Positions 8,795-17,875 of a DNA stretch of 64,000 nucleotides are shown piece by piece. The translations under genes and the position numbers were made by a program. The notes under the pieces were generated by a model. It made no database searches. It saw nothing but the letters and a program-made list of their open reading frames with translations, and was not told the origin of the DNA. The DNA is from CBDFNN01 sp965250215. GTDB taxonomy: Bacteria; Bacteroidota; Rhodothermia; Rhodothermales; DATKEJ01. The stretch covers positions 3,472,001-3,536,000 of the forward strand of contig CBDFNN010000004.1 in assembly GCA_965250215.1 (NCBI GenBank), given 5' to 3'. Within the stretch, counting starts at the first letter, position 1, and every line of letters begins with the position of its first letter.

Positions 8795-9856
8795 ATGAAA
8801 AAACTAAACCTCTTCCTTCTATTTCTCTTACTTCAACCAAGCCTGGGCTTTGGTCAATCTGAGAAAGTCATTTTAATTACTCTCGATGGCCTGCGCTGGG
8901 AAGAGCTTTATACGGGAGCCGATCCTTGGTTGATCGACGAAGAGAAGTACACCTCTGGCATGGATCGTGTCAAAAAGAAATACTGGGCTGACAACCCCAA
9001 TGAGAGAAGAGAATTATTGATGCCATTTTTCTGGTCAACGATTAGCAAAGAAGGAGTGCTATACGGAAATCGACTATCCGGAAGCAATGTTGATCTTACC
9101 AACAATCGAGTTTTTTCCTACCCAGGATACAATGAGATATTGACGGGATTTGCGGATTCCACAATTGACAGCAATGACAAGATTCCAAATAAAAACGTGA
9201 CCGTTTTGGAATGGGTCAATCAGCAGGAATCCTTTGCAGGGAAAGTGGCTGCATTCGCATCTTGGGATGTATTCCCGTACATCATTAACGAGGAAAGAAG
9301 CGGCATTATCGTGAATTCCGGATTTGAAGACGCCAAAAATGAGCCCAATCAGAAGGAGCTCTGGCTGAATGAAATCCAATCTCAGACGCCGTCACCTTGG
9401 TCTTCTGTGAGGCTTGATGTATTTACCCACAACTATGCATTGGAGTACCTCAAAAAGAAACGTCCAGATCTCCTATATATCTCCTATGGTGAGACGGATG
9501 ATTTTGCGCATAACGGCGACTACGATCAGTACTTAGACTCCGCAAATAGAACGGACTCCTTCATTAGAGATCTTTGGCATTGGACACAGTCTCAGAATGA
9601 CTATCGAGATAAAACGACTTTTGTGATAACAACCGACCATGGAAGAGGAAAGAAAGAAGATTGGACTGGTCACGGATCAGGCACAAAAGGTTCGAATCAT
9701 ATCTGGATCGCTATGTTGGGACAGGGTATCGACGAAGGAGGTGAAATGAAAAACGCAACCCAATTGTATCAGAACCAAATCGCCTCAAGTGTCGCGCACC
9801 TTTTGGGATTGAACTATTCAAACAGGGTCCCTGTCGGTGCCTCAATATTAGACTAA
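8795..9856 (+). CDS. Exported alkaline-phosphatase-superfamily / type I phosphodiesterase-like protein
   Basis: A 353-residue protein starting at ATG 8795, one base after the previous stop. That start gives a clean signal peptide (MKKLNLFLLFLLLQPSLGFG). The mature part begins with VILITLDGLRWEEL, the first metal-binding Asp region of the superfamily. FSYPGYNEILTG follows near residue 105 and probably holds the nucleophile, then GETDDFAHNGDYD near 230 and TTDHGRG plus TGHGSG near 280-292 supply the remaining Asp and His metal ligands. These are the landmarks of nucleotide pyrophosphatase/phosphodiesterase and phosphoglycerate-mutase-like enzymes. It should act in the periplasm on phosphate esters; the substrate is not evident. 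Confidence 0.88.
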   Translation: MKKLNLFLLFLLLQPSLGFGQSEKVILITLDGLRWEELYTGADPWLIDEEKYTSGMDRVKKKYWADNPNERRELLMPFFWSTISKEGVLYGNRLSGSNVDLTNNRVFSYPGYNEILTGFADSTIDSNDKIPNKNVTVLEWVNQQESFAGKVAAFASWDVFPYIINEERSGIIVNSGFEDAKNEPNQKELWLNEIQSQTPSPWSSVRLDVFTHNYALEYLKKKRPDLLYISYGETDDFAHNGDYDQYLDSANRTDSFIRDLWHWTQSQNDYRDKTTFVITTDHGRGKKEDWTGHGSGTKGSNHIWIAMLGQGIDEGGEMKNATQLYQNQIASSVAHLLGLNYSNRVPVGASILD

Positions 9857-9876
9857 ACTTTAAACTTACCATTTTT

Positions 9877-10305
9877 ATGAAAGCTTGGCCTCACTTCAGC
9901 ATACTCATCTTATTTGTTTTCGTCACCTGGGGATGTCAAAACTCAAATCAATCAGAAAACCAATATGCTGAGAAGCAGAAATCAATGAAGGAATCACCTA
10001 GCAAGCTTTTGAGACATGTTGTCCTATTTAAGTTCAAGGAAGATGCTAGCCCTGATCAAATTGATGAGGTAGTGCAAGCCTTTGCGGGACTCGAATCAAA
10101 AATCTCTGAAATCCACGATTTCGAAATGGGTACAAACAATTCTCCCGAGGGTTTGAATCACGGTTACGAGCACGCTTTTATGGTGACCTTTTTGTCAGAT
10201 GCAGACAGAGCCGTATATCTGGACCACCCCGATCATCTTGCTTTTGTCGATGTGCTATTGCCGATTTTGGAAGAACCGACTGTGATCGACTATTGGACTA
10301 ATTAG
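9877..10305 (+). CDS. Lipoprotein with stress-responsive A/B barrel (Dabb) domain
   Basis: A 142-residue protein with a signal peptide and a lipobox ending VTWGC at residue 20, followed by a polar linker rich in Asn, Gln and Ser. From about residue 43 the sequence LLRHVVLFKFKEDASPDQID begins a Dabb domain; the HVVLFKFK strand and the late YLDHPDHLAFVD segment are family landmarks. Dabb domains form small dimeric ferredoxin-like barrels, and lipid-anchored versions are common in Bacteroidota and Planctomycetes. Biochemical role is unknown. It ends the plus-strand run beginning at 7215 and converges on the sialidase-like gene 20 bp away. Confidence 0.85.
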   Translation: MKAWPHFSILILFVFVTWGCQNSNQSENQYAEKQKSMKESPSKLLRHVVLFKFKEDASPDQIDEVVQAFAGLESKISEIHDFEMGTNNSPEGLNHGYEHAFMVTFLSDADRAVYLDHPDHLAFVDVLLPILEEPTVIDYWTN

Positions 10306-10325
10306 GATTCGCTAGAGGCTTGGTT

Positions 10326-11978
10326 CTATTGATTTAAGAGGGCATCTAGGTCCGCCAGTCTGAATTTGGCAGAAAGGATGTAAGGTGCCTCTCCAACTTC
10401 CCAATGACCATAAGTAGTGGTGACTATGTCGCCATCCGCTAGAATTTCGACTCCTGGGTAGGTCGTGTCTGCTGATTTGTAATTGTCTTTAATCCTAATT
10501 CGATACTCCCCCTCCTCACCACTCAATAAGTCGTCCCAACTACCTACCCATGCGACCCAGTCACCCCATGTTGGAGAATCGTGCGTCGTATCGCGAAATG
10601 ATATGAAAAGCCGACCATCAGGAGTGTAGACCTCCGTATGTCGATCCCCCGTAAGGGCTCCTGGCAACTCTCTCAAATTGCCCCAAGATTTACCTTCGTC
10701 ATCAGAGAGCATGATGAACGAATTCATGCTTCGAGAATTTTCCCGCATCAAAACAGCGAGTCTATTTCCATCCGGAGATCGAATTATTGCAGGCTCACAA
10801 AGATGGGCTTGATCGTGAGAAACGATGGCCTCTGGGTCCGACCATGTAAGACCTCCATCGCTCGATAAAGTCTTATAGAGCACAAAGGGACCGCGAATCA
10901 TTTCACCTTTTATGAACCGTCCGTCATCATGGAAAAGTGCCATGTAGGATCCATCTTTCAGTCGTTCCACTGCTCCCATGGCTACTATCCCCCCAAACTC
11001 ACCTATCGGGTCAAGTTCAGACCAGGTAATGCCGTCGTCTTCGCTATGAGCCATCCTAATTGGATATAAGCCAGAGAACATGATTATCCTTCTAATTCCA
11101 GCTCTATCAACAGTCTGGAAAAGTGTCGGTACTTCCTGAGAAGAAGCCCAACTTTCTGGCACTGGCAGCCTGTCGGTCCAGGTTTGTCCGGCGTCGTAAC
11201 TCTTCTTCATGACGATTGGACCTCTCCCGTGACCCTTGGGATAAACAGTGATTATAGTCTTGCCATCGGGAAGTAGGGTAGTCGTTGGATGGCCCAAGTA
11301 GACGTCCTTTTCTCTGTCTACTAGGGTATGGATTCCGACTTCCTTATCTAGGTCAACGATAGGAATACTGTAGCCAAAAGCTGGAATGTCATTTGAAAGA
11401 GTATGTCCGTCGACTATTTGATCTAGATATTTTCCAATTCCCGATTTTAGCTGAGGCATTAGTTCTAATGATTGCTTGAGAGCCTCCTTGTTCATTCTTC
11501 GAACTCTCAAATCAAGCACACCTAGATCGCGACCTCGAATCTCAGTCAATATTCGCTTGTAGTGCAGATCAAATGCTTCTTCTACAAGTGGCGGAATGAT
11601 CAGAATCGGTTTTGTGCCTCGAGCCTCAAGTTTAGCAATAAGTCTAAGAATATCAGCAGCATAGTAATGAGTGTCAACAAGACTAAAGGCTAAAAGCGTA
11701 GCCTGTGGAATAAGCGGTTCCGACCATGAATCTATTATCGCAATGGCATCAGAAATACTTTGTGATTCATGCTCTCTTGAAATCCAAAGCATCTCTCCCC
11801 TCCTAGAGATGTATTCTGTCCTGAGGTCTTGCTTGAGCTTTTCTTTTCCACCCTCCACAGAGCTGAGAAAATCATTTCCCAAGATGGCGACGTGCAATTC
11901 TTCAGAAAATTGTTGTCCTAGAAGTTCGACTTGCCCTCCCATGATCGTAAGGAGGCAAACAATGAGAAAATATCGCAT
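10326..11978 (-). CDS. Exported sialidase-like (Asp-box) protein
   Basis: The start at ATG 11978 is preferred over a TTG at 12032 because it gives a proper signal peptide (MRYFLIVCLLTIMGG). The protein is then 550 residues. The N-terminal 180 residues after the leader (VAILGNDF, later ATLLAFSLVDTHYYA and KPILIIPP) form a separate alpha/beta domain, possibly a degenerate SGNH-hydrolase fold; this is tentative. The C-terminal part has repeated Asp boxes: SYDAGQTWT, SEDDGITWS, SSDGGLTWS and SDDEGKSWG, the hallmark of six-bladed sialidase/neuraminidase propellers. A canonical RIP arginine motif is not obvious, so it may be a related glycosidase rather than a true sialidase. It is divergent from the DUF5686 gene. 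Confidence 0.85.
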   Translation of the reverse strand: MRYFLIVCLLTIMGGQVELLGQQFSEELHVAILGNDFLSSVEGGKEKLKQDLRTEYISRRGEMLWISREHESQSISDAIAIIDSWSEPLIPQATLLAFSLVDTHYYAADILRLIAKLEARGTKPILIIPPLVEEAFDLHYKRILTEIRGRDLGVLDLRVRRMNKEALKQSLELMPQLKSGIGKYLDQIVDGHTLSNDIPAFGYSIPIVDLDKEVGIHTLVDREKDVYLGHPTTTLLPDGKTIITVYPKGHGRGPIVMKKSYDAGQTWTDRLPVPESWASSQEVPTLFQTVDRAGIRRIIMFSGLYPIRMAHSEDDGITWSELDPIGEFGGIVAMGAVERLKDGSYMALFHDDGRFIKGEMIRGPFVLYKTLSSDGGLTWSDPEAIVSHDQAHLCEPAIIRSPDGNRLAVLMRENSRSMNSFIMLSDDEGKSWGNLRELPGALTGDRHTEVYTPDGRLFISFRDTTHDSPTWGDWVAWVGSWDDLLSGEEGEYRIRIKDNYKSADTTYPGVEILADGDIVTTTYGHWEVGEAPYILSAKFRLADLDALLNQ

Positions 11979-12040
11979 AAAATTGGCATGGAAATATTTG
12001 AGCAGATAGAGCGTTAGCCTAATACTACGCAAAAACGAAG

Positions 12041-12048
12041 TACATTTG
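12041..12048 (+). promoter_or_regulatory. Possible Bacteroidota -7 promoter element (TACATTTG)
   Basis: TACATTTG matches the TAnnTTTG -7 consensus of Bacteroidota sigma factors exactly and lies 11 bases before the ATG at 12060. No clear TTTG -33 element lies 19-21 bases upstream, so the call rests on one motif. If used, the leader would be only a few bases long. Confidence 0.3.
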
Positions 12049-12059
12049 TAACCTGACTC

Positions 12060-14405
12060 ATGCGACTGACATCTCGACTTTTTTCAGCTGGTCTGTTGCT
12101 TTTGGGATTTTTTGCTACTCCCCATTTAGTTCAGGCGCAGTATCGAGTTCAAGGCAAAGTAGTTGACTCGTTTTCTCAAAAAGCTCTCAGTTCTGCAAGT
12201 ATTCAGATTGATGGGAGCAATCAAGGGACTATTACAAATTCCGATGGCGAATTCAGTATTTGGACTCAGAGATACCCTGTCGTTTTGAGGATTCGGCACA
12301 TAGGATATAGCTCGGCAAGGTTGCGCCTTACCCAACATAGCTCAGAACGTCAATTCATCAGGCTGGAAGCGGAGACTTTACTTCTGGGCGAAGTAGAGAT
12401 CAGTGACGAAGATCCCGCCGTATCCATAATGAGGAAAGTCTTGGAGCGAAAGGCTCTTATGAGAGCAAAGCAAAGCTCGTACGAGTCCGACTCTTATACC
12501 AGATTCCTTCTCTATCGTCGAAAGAATCGTGACGATGTCCTCGTCCAAATGAAAGAGCAAATAGGGAGAAGCTTTTGGCGCAAAGACAGCGGTGAACGAC
12601 AGTTTATTCATGCGGAGAAATCATATCCCGAAGATAGCGGAGACTTCAGATACGTAAAAGTTTTGGCCGTACCCAATCTCTATGATGACCACCTGACAAT
12701 ATTTGGAACCAAGTACATCGCTCCTACACATCCAGATGCACTGAAACATTATCGCTTTCGGTTTGGAGATAAGAAATCGGTTGATGGAAAGACAGTCTAC
12801 GAAATTTACCTTAGTCCGAAGTCTGCCTCGCGCTCCGCGATGGTTGGTAGAATTCGAGTCCTAGATGAAGAGTATATATTATTGGACGCCAGCGTCAAGC
12901 CGAATCGATTTTCACCGCCAAATGAACCAGTCCGAGACTTCGAGATACGACTTGAACAACAATTCAGCGAATTTGAAAAAGGAATCTGGCTCCCGATAGA
13001 TTTCAAAGTCGAGGGATGGCTGGAGTTCGGAAGAGGTGGTGTCAATTATCCAAGAGCCAGCTTTAAGCAAAGCTCTCGTCTCACTAGACATCTGGTAAAT
13101 GGATCGACGCCCGACTCTCTTTTCCAAAAAGACGACAGACTTAGCTATGACCCGGTCTATAAGTTTCGGGACTTTCTTTTCGAGGGAGAAGGTGATTTTG
13201 TTCAATTGACTAAAATTGAATCAAGGTCATTAGAACAGATTCGACCTGGAAGCGAATTGAGCAGGGAATTTGTTCGAAGTGGCCTATTGGCACAATACAT
13301 TTCTGTCCCTGTCACGGAAAGCAAAGCGAATCCAAATACTCGCCCCTGGTGGATGCGACCTAAAATCTGGTTCAATCGGGTAGACGGACTCCGGCTTGGA
13401 CTCTCGACAAATCATCTATCACTCGGGCGGACAAAACTTCACTATGAGGGTGGCTTCGCTGTCAGTCGGAGAAGACCAGATTTTCTCGCAGGTTTAGAAC
13501 TCCCTCTTTTCAATTCCAATTCTCTAGGTCTCGATGCAGACTTTAGCCTTTTTGACCAGTTAAGGTCCAATTCTTCCTTCTCAACTTGGACTTTAACTCA
13601 ATTGAGCGTCCCTACCTTTTTGGGAAGCATCGACTATTTCGACTACCATCAATCGCAAGGTGCCAAAGCCCAACTTAAGGCGAGGTCTAGTTGGGTGGAT
13701 GTGAGTCTTGGTCTGAGGCGCGAGAAGCTGTCCTCCGTGAAAATAAATACGAGTGTGGAGGCTTGGCTCTTTGGAGACGATAGAGCTGAGAATCCAGATA
13801 TCGAAGACGGTTCTTCAGAATCGATATTTCTCAAATCAAAACTTCGTCTCCCGAACTCTCTACCTGGAGGTATTTCAGGCTCAATGGAATTGCGTCTAGA
13901 CAAGTTCGACAACTTTATCTTACAAGAAAGCCCGATTTACAACTCACGATCAATTCGTGCAGAGCTTAAAATTCCGACCTTTTCGTATAGAAGATCGGTT
14001 CCATCTTCAATCGTAGTTAAAGCCGGCTGGGATAAGTTCTCGGGCGACGTGCCTTTCTACGCTCGTGCGAACCTCGATACGAGCGTGATGAGATATGCCA
14101 AATTGGGTACATTCGCAACACAAAGAAACATGAACTTTCTTGGTGAGGAGTCGGCTTTTGTCCACTGGGAGAAACGCCTTGAAACTCTCCCCTTTGAGTG
14201 GCTGAGACTATATCCCCTTTCTGACAGAGGAATGTCGCTTAGCTTTTTTGGACTTCATGGAAGAATTACCAAGAACTCAAAGGGACGAAATATCAATGAG
14301 TGGGGTATTAAGCTTCATCGCATTCTTGGATATCCAATACAGGTCCATGGAGCCAGGTCCTTTGACGGTGGGCCGTGGGTCTTTGGCTTCGGCTGGAGAA
14401 AATAG
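12060..14405 (+). CDS. CarboxypepD-regulatory-like + DUF5686 outer-membrane protein
   Basis: A 781-residue protein with a signal peptide (to about QAQ, residue 27). Residues about 28-105 form a carboxypeptidase regulatory-like domain: YRVQGKVVDSFSQKALSSAS, then GTITNSDGEFSI and RIRHIGYSS, as at the N-terminus of SusC-like and DUF5686 proteins. From about residue 120 (PAVSIMRKVLERK) the sequence follows the DUF5686 family: a long mixed region and then alternating hydrophobic/aromatic strands to the C-terminal aromatic-basic end VFGFGWRK, as expected for an outer-membrane barrel. The family is almost confined to Bacteroidota and relatives and has no assigned function. A -7-like motif lies just upstream. 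Confidence 0.88.
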   Translation: MRLTSRLFSAGLLLLGFFATPHLVQAQYRVQGKVVDSFSQKALSSASIQIDGSNQGTITNSDGEFSIWTQRYPVVLRIRHIGYSSARLRLTQHSSERQFIRLEAETLLLGEVEISDEDPAVSIMRKVLERKALMRAKQSSYESDSYTRFLLYRRKNRDDVLVQMKEQIGRSFWRKDSGERQFIHAEKSYPEDSGDFRYVKVLAVPNLYDDHLTIFGTKYIAPTHPDALKHYRFRFGDKKSVDGKTVYEIYLSPKSASRSAMVGRIRVLDEEYILLDASVKPNRFSPPNEPVRDFEIRLEQQFSEFEKGIWLPIDFKVEGWLEFGRGGVNYPRASFKQSSRLTRHLVNGSTPDSLFQKDDRLSYDPVYKFRDFLFEGEGDFVQLTKIESRSLEQIRPGSELSREFVRSGLLAQYISVPVTESKANPNTRPWWMRPKIWFNRVDGLRLGLSTNHLSLGRTKLHYEGGFAVSRRRPDFLAGLELPLFNSNSLGLDADFSLFDQLRSNSSFSTWTLTQLSVPTFLGSIDYFDYHQSQGAKAQLKARSSWVDVSLGLRREKLSSVKINTSVEAWLFGDDRAENPDIEDGSSESIFLKSKLRLPNSLPGGISGSMELRLDKFDNFILQESPIYNSRSIRAELKIPTFSYRRSVPSSIVVKAGWDKFSGDVPFYARANLDTSVMRYAKLGTFATQRNMNFLGEESAFVHWEKRLETLPFEWLRLYPLSDRGMSLSFFGLHGRITKNSKGRNINEWGIKLHRILGYPIQVHGARSFDGGPWVFGFGWRK

Positions 14406-14514
14406 AATTTCGGACCAAGCACCCATCTGTATAATCCAACTTGTTAATCCGAGTCGATCTGCCAAAGCTCTGGCTCCAACTTTATCTATATTAACGTCCA
14501 GTGACTAAAACAAG

Positions 14515-15036
14515 TTGACAGACGTGCACAAAATACTCCCAAGCCCTAACGGCCTCCCTGGTTCTGTATCATTTATTGTAGAGAAGGACGAAAAAACATA
14601 CTACGCCTACGAATGGCAACATCCATCCGTTGCTGCCACAGTTGTCCTACGGAATTCTCTTTCCGGAAAATTTCTGCTCATAAGGAGAGCACATCCACCT
14701 TTTGAAAACCATTTGGCCTTCCCTGGTGGATTTCTGGATGTCGGCAAGGAAAGCATCGAAGAAACGGCATCTCGAGAACTGAAAGAAGAGACAGGAATTT
14801 CTATCCCACCCACCGAATTGACTCTCATAGATGTTCGATCTCACCCAAACCGGGATCCGAGAGACCATGCATTTGATATCGCCTATTTTGCCGAAACTAC
14901 CACTGATAATGCCAAAGCCCTGGACGAAACTCTAGAGGTAGTTTGGCTTGACAAAAGCGAAGTGGATGAAAGAATGGACCTCGCTTTTGACCATGACATT
15001 TTGTGGAAAAACACGAAGGATTTATTGGAGATCTAG
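14515..15036 (+). CDS. Nudix hydrolase
   Basis: A 173-residue protein. The Nudix box is complete: GGFLDVGKESIEETASRE followed by LKEETGI, near residues 81-105, matching G-x5-E-x7-R-E-U-x-E-E-x-G-U with all metal-binding glutamates. Start is TTG at 14515, with GTG 14524 as an alternative; there is no suitable ATG. Nudix enzymes cleave nucleoside diphosphates linked to another moiety, and the short N-terminal extension with ADP-ribose-type aromatic residues (TYYAYEWQHPSV) would fit an ADP-ribose or sugar-nucleotide pyrophosphatase. Specificity cannot be fixed. It is upstream of mutS in the same direction, 150 bp away. Confidence 0.88.
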   Translation: MTDVHKILPSPNGLPGSVSFIVEKDEKTYYAYEWQHPSVAATVVLRNSLSGKFLLIRRAHPPFENHLAFPGGFLDVGKESIEETASRELKEETGISIPPTELTLIDVRSHPNRDPRDHAFDIAYFAETTTDNAKALDETLEVVWLDKSEVDERMDLAFDHDILWKNTKDLLEI

Positions 15037-15110
15037 TCTTACAATAAGATTCAAATTTTGATCAAACTCTCCTTGCTATACTATCTCATCGCAAGAATAA
15101 AAAAGGAAAC

Positions 15111-15118
15111 TACATTTG
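15111..15118 (+). promoter_or_regulatory. Possible Bacteroidota -7 promoter element for mutS (TACATTTG)
   Basis: TACATTTG is an exact match to TAnnTTTG. A transcription start about 7 bases downstream (near 15125) would lie upstream of both the standard mutS start (15188) and the proposed CTG start (15155). No convincing TTTG -33 partner is present at the expected distance. Confidence 0.3.
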
Positions 15119-15187
15119 ATCCTGGCTAGACAACAAATCTAAATCTCACCTCCGCTGTCCAAAAAATCTAAAAATACAGAAACACCC

Positions 15188-17824
15188 TTGATGCGCCAGT
15201 ACAAGGCCATCAAAGAGCGAAATCCTGATTCGATCCTTCTTTTTCGAATGGGAGATTTCTACGAGACCTTCGATGAAGATGCCCGGATTGTCAGCGGGAT
15301 TCTTGGCATTACACTTACGAAGAGGTCCAATGGCAAAGCAGCGAATGTCGATCTCGCGGGCTTCCCCCATCACTCGATCGACAAGCATCTCCCAAGACTC
15401 GTAAAAGCTGGAAAAAGGGTGGCGATATGTGAGCAACTAGAAGACCCTAAGGCTACAAAAAGCATCGTCAAGAGAGACGTTGTAGAAATTGTCACACCTG
15501 GAGTCTCTTTTAGAGATCAACTCTTGTCTCCTAAGCAATCAAACTACCTAGTATGTGTTGTTTTCGCGGACTCGAAGAAAAATGACTTAGCCGGTGTCTC
15601 TTTCGTGGATGCTTCTACAGGAGAATTTCAAGTCTTGGAATGTGATTTTTCCATGCTTCAAGATCTCCTGCAATCACTCAATCCCGCCGAGCTACTCTTC
15701 GACAAAAGAGACCGCGAGAAAATGTCCTCGATCAGGATTGACGGAGCTGTATTGAGTGGCCAAGACGATTGGTGTTTTGCGTTTGACTACGCCTACGAGA
15801 CTCTCCTAAAGCATTTCAAAACTCATTCTTTGAAGGGATTCGGAATTGAGGAAATGCACCAGGGCATCCGTGCAGCCGGCGTTGTAATGCATTATCTAGG
15901 GGAGACTCAGAAAACGCGACTAGGACACATTCAACGCATTTTTGCTTATGATCCTGGTGACTACATTCTACTGGATCCTCAGACAAAGCGAAATCTTGAG
16001 TTGGTTTCAAATCAAGCAGGTCAGGCCGAGGGCTCTTTAATTAGTGTGGTGGATGAGACCCTCACCCCGATGGGTGGAAGGATGCTTCGAAGCTGGCTCC
16101 TTCGTCCCCTCAAGAAAAGAAAAGCTATTGAGAACCGTCTCGAAGCTGTCGGAGAGTTTATTAGCAAAACTAAAAAGCGGAATGAATTAAGATCATATCT
16201 CCAGCATATTGGAGATCTAGAGAGGCTCGTTGCTAGGATCTGTTTGGGAAAATCAAGCCCTCGAGATGTTCACCATCTAAAACTATCTCTTCAGCAGATT
16301 CCAGCGGTAAAAAATAGTCTCTCTGAATTCACTGAGCACATTCCCCGCTCCGTCAGAGAAGGATTATCTCCTTGTCAGCATGTTGTTGACATGATTGATG
16401 AAATTGTGGTGGATGAACCACCGGCTTCTCTTCTGACAGGAGCCGTCGTCAAGACCGGCTATTCCGCGGAGCTGGACGAGCTTCGGGGTATATCGAAAAA
16501 TGCCAAGGATTGGATGGCAAAACTCCAGGCCGAAGAAAGCGAACGAACGGGTATCACTTCCCTTAAAATTGGATACAACCGAGTCTTTGGATATTACCTC
16601 GAGGTGACAAATGCTCATAAAGACAAAGTGCCGGACGACTATATCCGTAAGCAGACTCTCGTCAATGCCGAGCGTTACATAACGCCTGGACTCAAGGAGT
16701 ATGAGGAGAAAATCCTAACTGCCGACGAAAGATCAAGCCAGCTGGAAAACGAGATATTTGACAAGCTCAAGGCTAACATCGCCAGGTCGGTCGCAGAACT
16801 TCTTGAGAACGCGAGATACATTTCTCAGATCGATGTGATCTCATCATTTGCCGAGCTCGCCCAAAAGCGATCCTACTTTCGCCCAGAAATGGTAGACGAG
16901 CCCAAATTGGAATTGAAAGAGGCAAGGCATCCGGTAGTTGAGGCTCTTCTCCCAGCCGGCGAACCCTTTATCCCGAATGATATTCTGCTAGATTCGGAAT
17001 ACAAACAAGTTCTGGTTATCACTGGTCCAAATATGGCAGGCAAAAGCGTTGTCCTGAGACAAACCTCTTTGATCGCTCTCCTTGCACATGTCGGATCCTA
17101 TGTACCTGCGTCGAAAGCAATCATCGGAATAGTGGATCGGATATTCACTAGAGTAGGAGCATCTGATAACCTTCTGGCAGGAGAGAGCACCTTTTTAGTC
17201 GAAATGAACGAGACGGCTAATATATTGAACAACGCAAGCAATCAGTCCCTCATTCTCTTCGATGAAGTCGGCCGAGGAACCAGTACATTTGATGGTATAT
17301 CGATTGCTTGGTCTATTATCGAATATCTCCACGAATTCCCCGGTGTGAGAGCAAGGACCTTATTTGCGACTCATTATCATGAGTTGAATGCGCTTGCTGA
17401 ACGCTATGACCGGGTTCACAATGCGCGGATTCAAGTAAAAGAACACAACGGAAAGTTGATCTTCCTTCGAAAGCTTGTCTCTGGTGGTTCGGATCACTCC
17501 TATGGTATTGATGTCGCGAGAATGGCCGGTCTCCCATCTGCCGTTATAAACAGAGCACGGCAAATATTGAAACTGCTCGAATCACAACAGCTGTCTTTTG
17601 ATGAAAGTTTGTCCCAAACGACTCAAGGTAATCGACCGGTAATTCCAAAAAGTAAGGCTACTGCCCCATTAAGGGATCTGCCCGAAATGCAGATGACTCT
17701 CTTCGCTCAAGACCCACTGGTTGCCGATCTACTAGATCATCTGCGGGCCGTAGATCCCAATGCGATGACCCCCATGGAGGCCTTAATGAAAATTGTGGAA
17801 CTAAAGAAAATAGTTGAAGATTAA
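15188..17824 (+). CDS. mutS: DNA mismatch repair protein MutS
   Basis: At least 878 residues. The mismatch-reading domain is at the start (RMGDFYETF, the Phe-x-Glu motif), followed by the connector, core lever and clamp domains and the C-terminal ABC ATPase: Walker A GPNMAGKS at 613-620, Walker B LILFDEVGRGTSTFDG near 690, and FATHYHEL with the switch His. The end carries a C-terminal tail (MTPMEALMKIVELK) like the MutS tetramerisation segment. It recognises mismatches and recruits MutL after replication. The nearest standard starts are TTG 15188 and ATG 15191, but the frame is open back to 15143 and encodes LSKKSKNTETPLMRQY, a typical MutS N-terminus, so translation may begin at CTG 15155. 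Confidence 0.96.
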   Translation: MMRQYKAIKERNPDSILLFRMGDFYETFDEDARIVSGILGITLTKRSNGKAANVDLAGFPHHSIDKHLPRLVKAGKRVAICEQLEDPKATKSIVKRDVVEIVTPGVSFRDQLLSPKQSNYLVCVVFADSKKNDLAGVSFVDASTGEFQVLECDFSMLQDLLQSLNPAELLFDKRDREKMSSIRIDGAVLSGQDDWCFAFDYAYETLLKHFKTHSLKGFGIEEMHQGIRAAGVVMHYLGETQKTRLGHIQRIFAYDPGDYILLDPQTKRNLELVSNQAGQAEGSLISVVDETLTPMGGRMLRSWLLRPLKKRKAIENRLEAVGEFISKTKKRNELRSYLQHIGDLERLVARICLGKSSPRDVHHLKLSLQQIPAVKNSLSEFTEHIPRSVREGLSPCQHVVDMIDEIVVDEPPASLLTGAVVKTGYSAELDELRGISKNAKDWMAKLQAEESERTGITSLKIGYNRVFGYYLEVTNAHKDKVPDDYIRKQTLVNAERYITPGLKEYEEKILTADERSSQLENEIFDKLKANIARSVAELLENARYISQIDVISSFAELAQKRSYFRPEMVDEPKLELKEARHPVVEALLPAGEPFIPNDILLDSEYKQVLVITGPNMAGKSVVLRQTSLIALLAHVGSYVPASKAIIGIVDRIFTRVGASDNLLAGESTFLVEMNETANILNNASNQSLILFDEVGRGTSTFDGISIAWSIIEYLHEFPGVRARTLFATHYHELNALAERYDRVHNARIQVKEHNGKLIFLRKLVSGGSDHSYGIDVARMAGLPSAVINRARQILKLLESQQLSFDESLSQTTQGNRPVIPKSKATAPLRDLPEMQMTLFAQDPLVADLLDHLRAVDPNAMTPMEALMKIVELKKIVED

Positions 17825-17875
17825 TCCTATAGATCTTCTAATGGGCAAATACTTGCTCATCAAATCTGCATTCCA

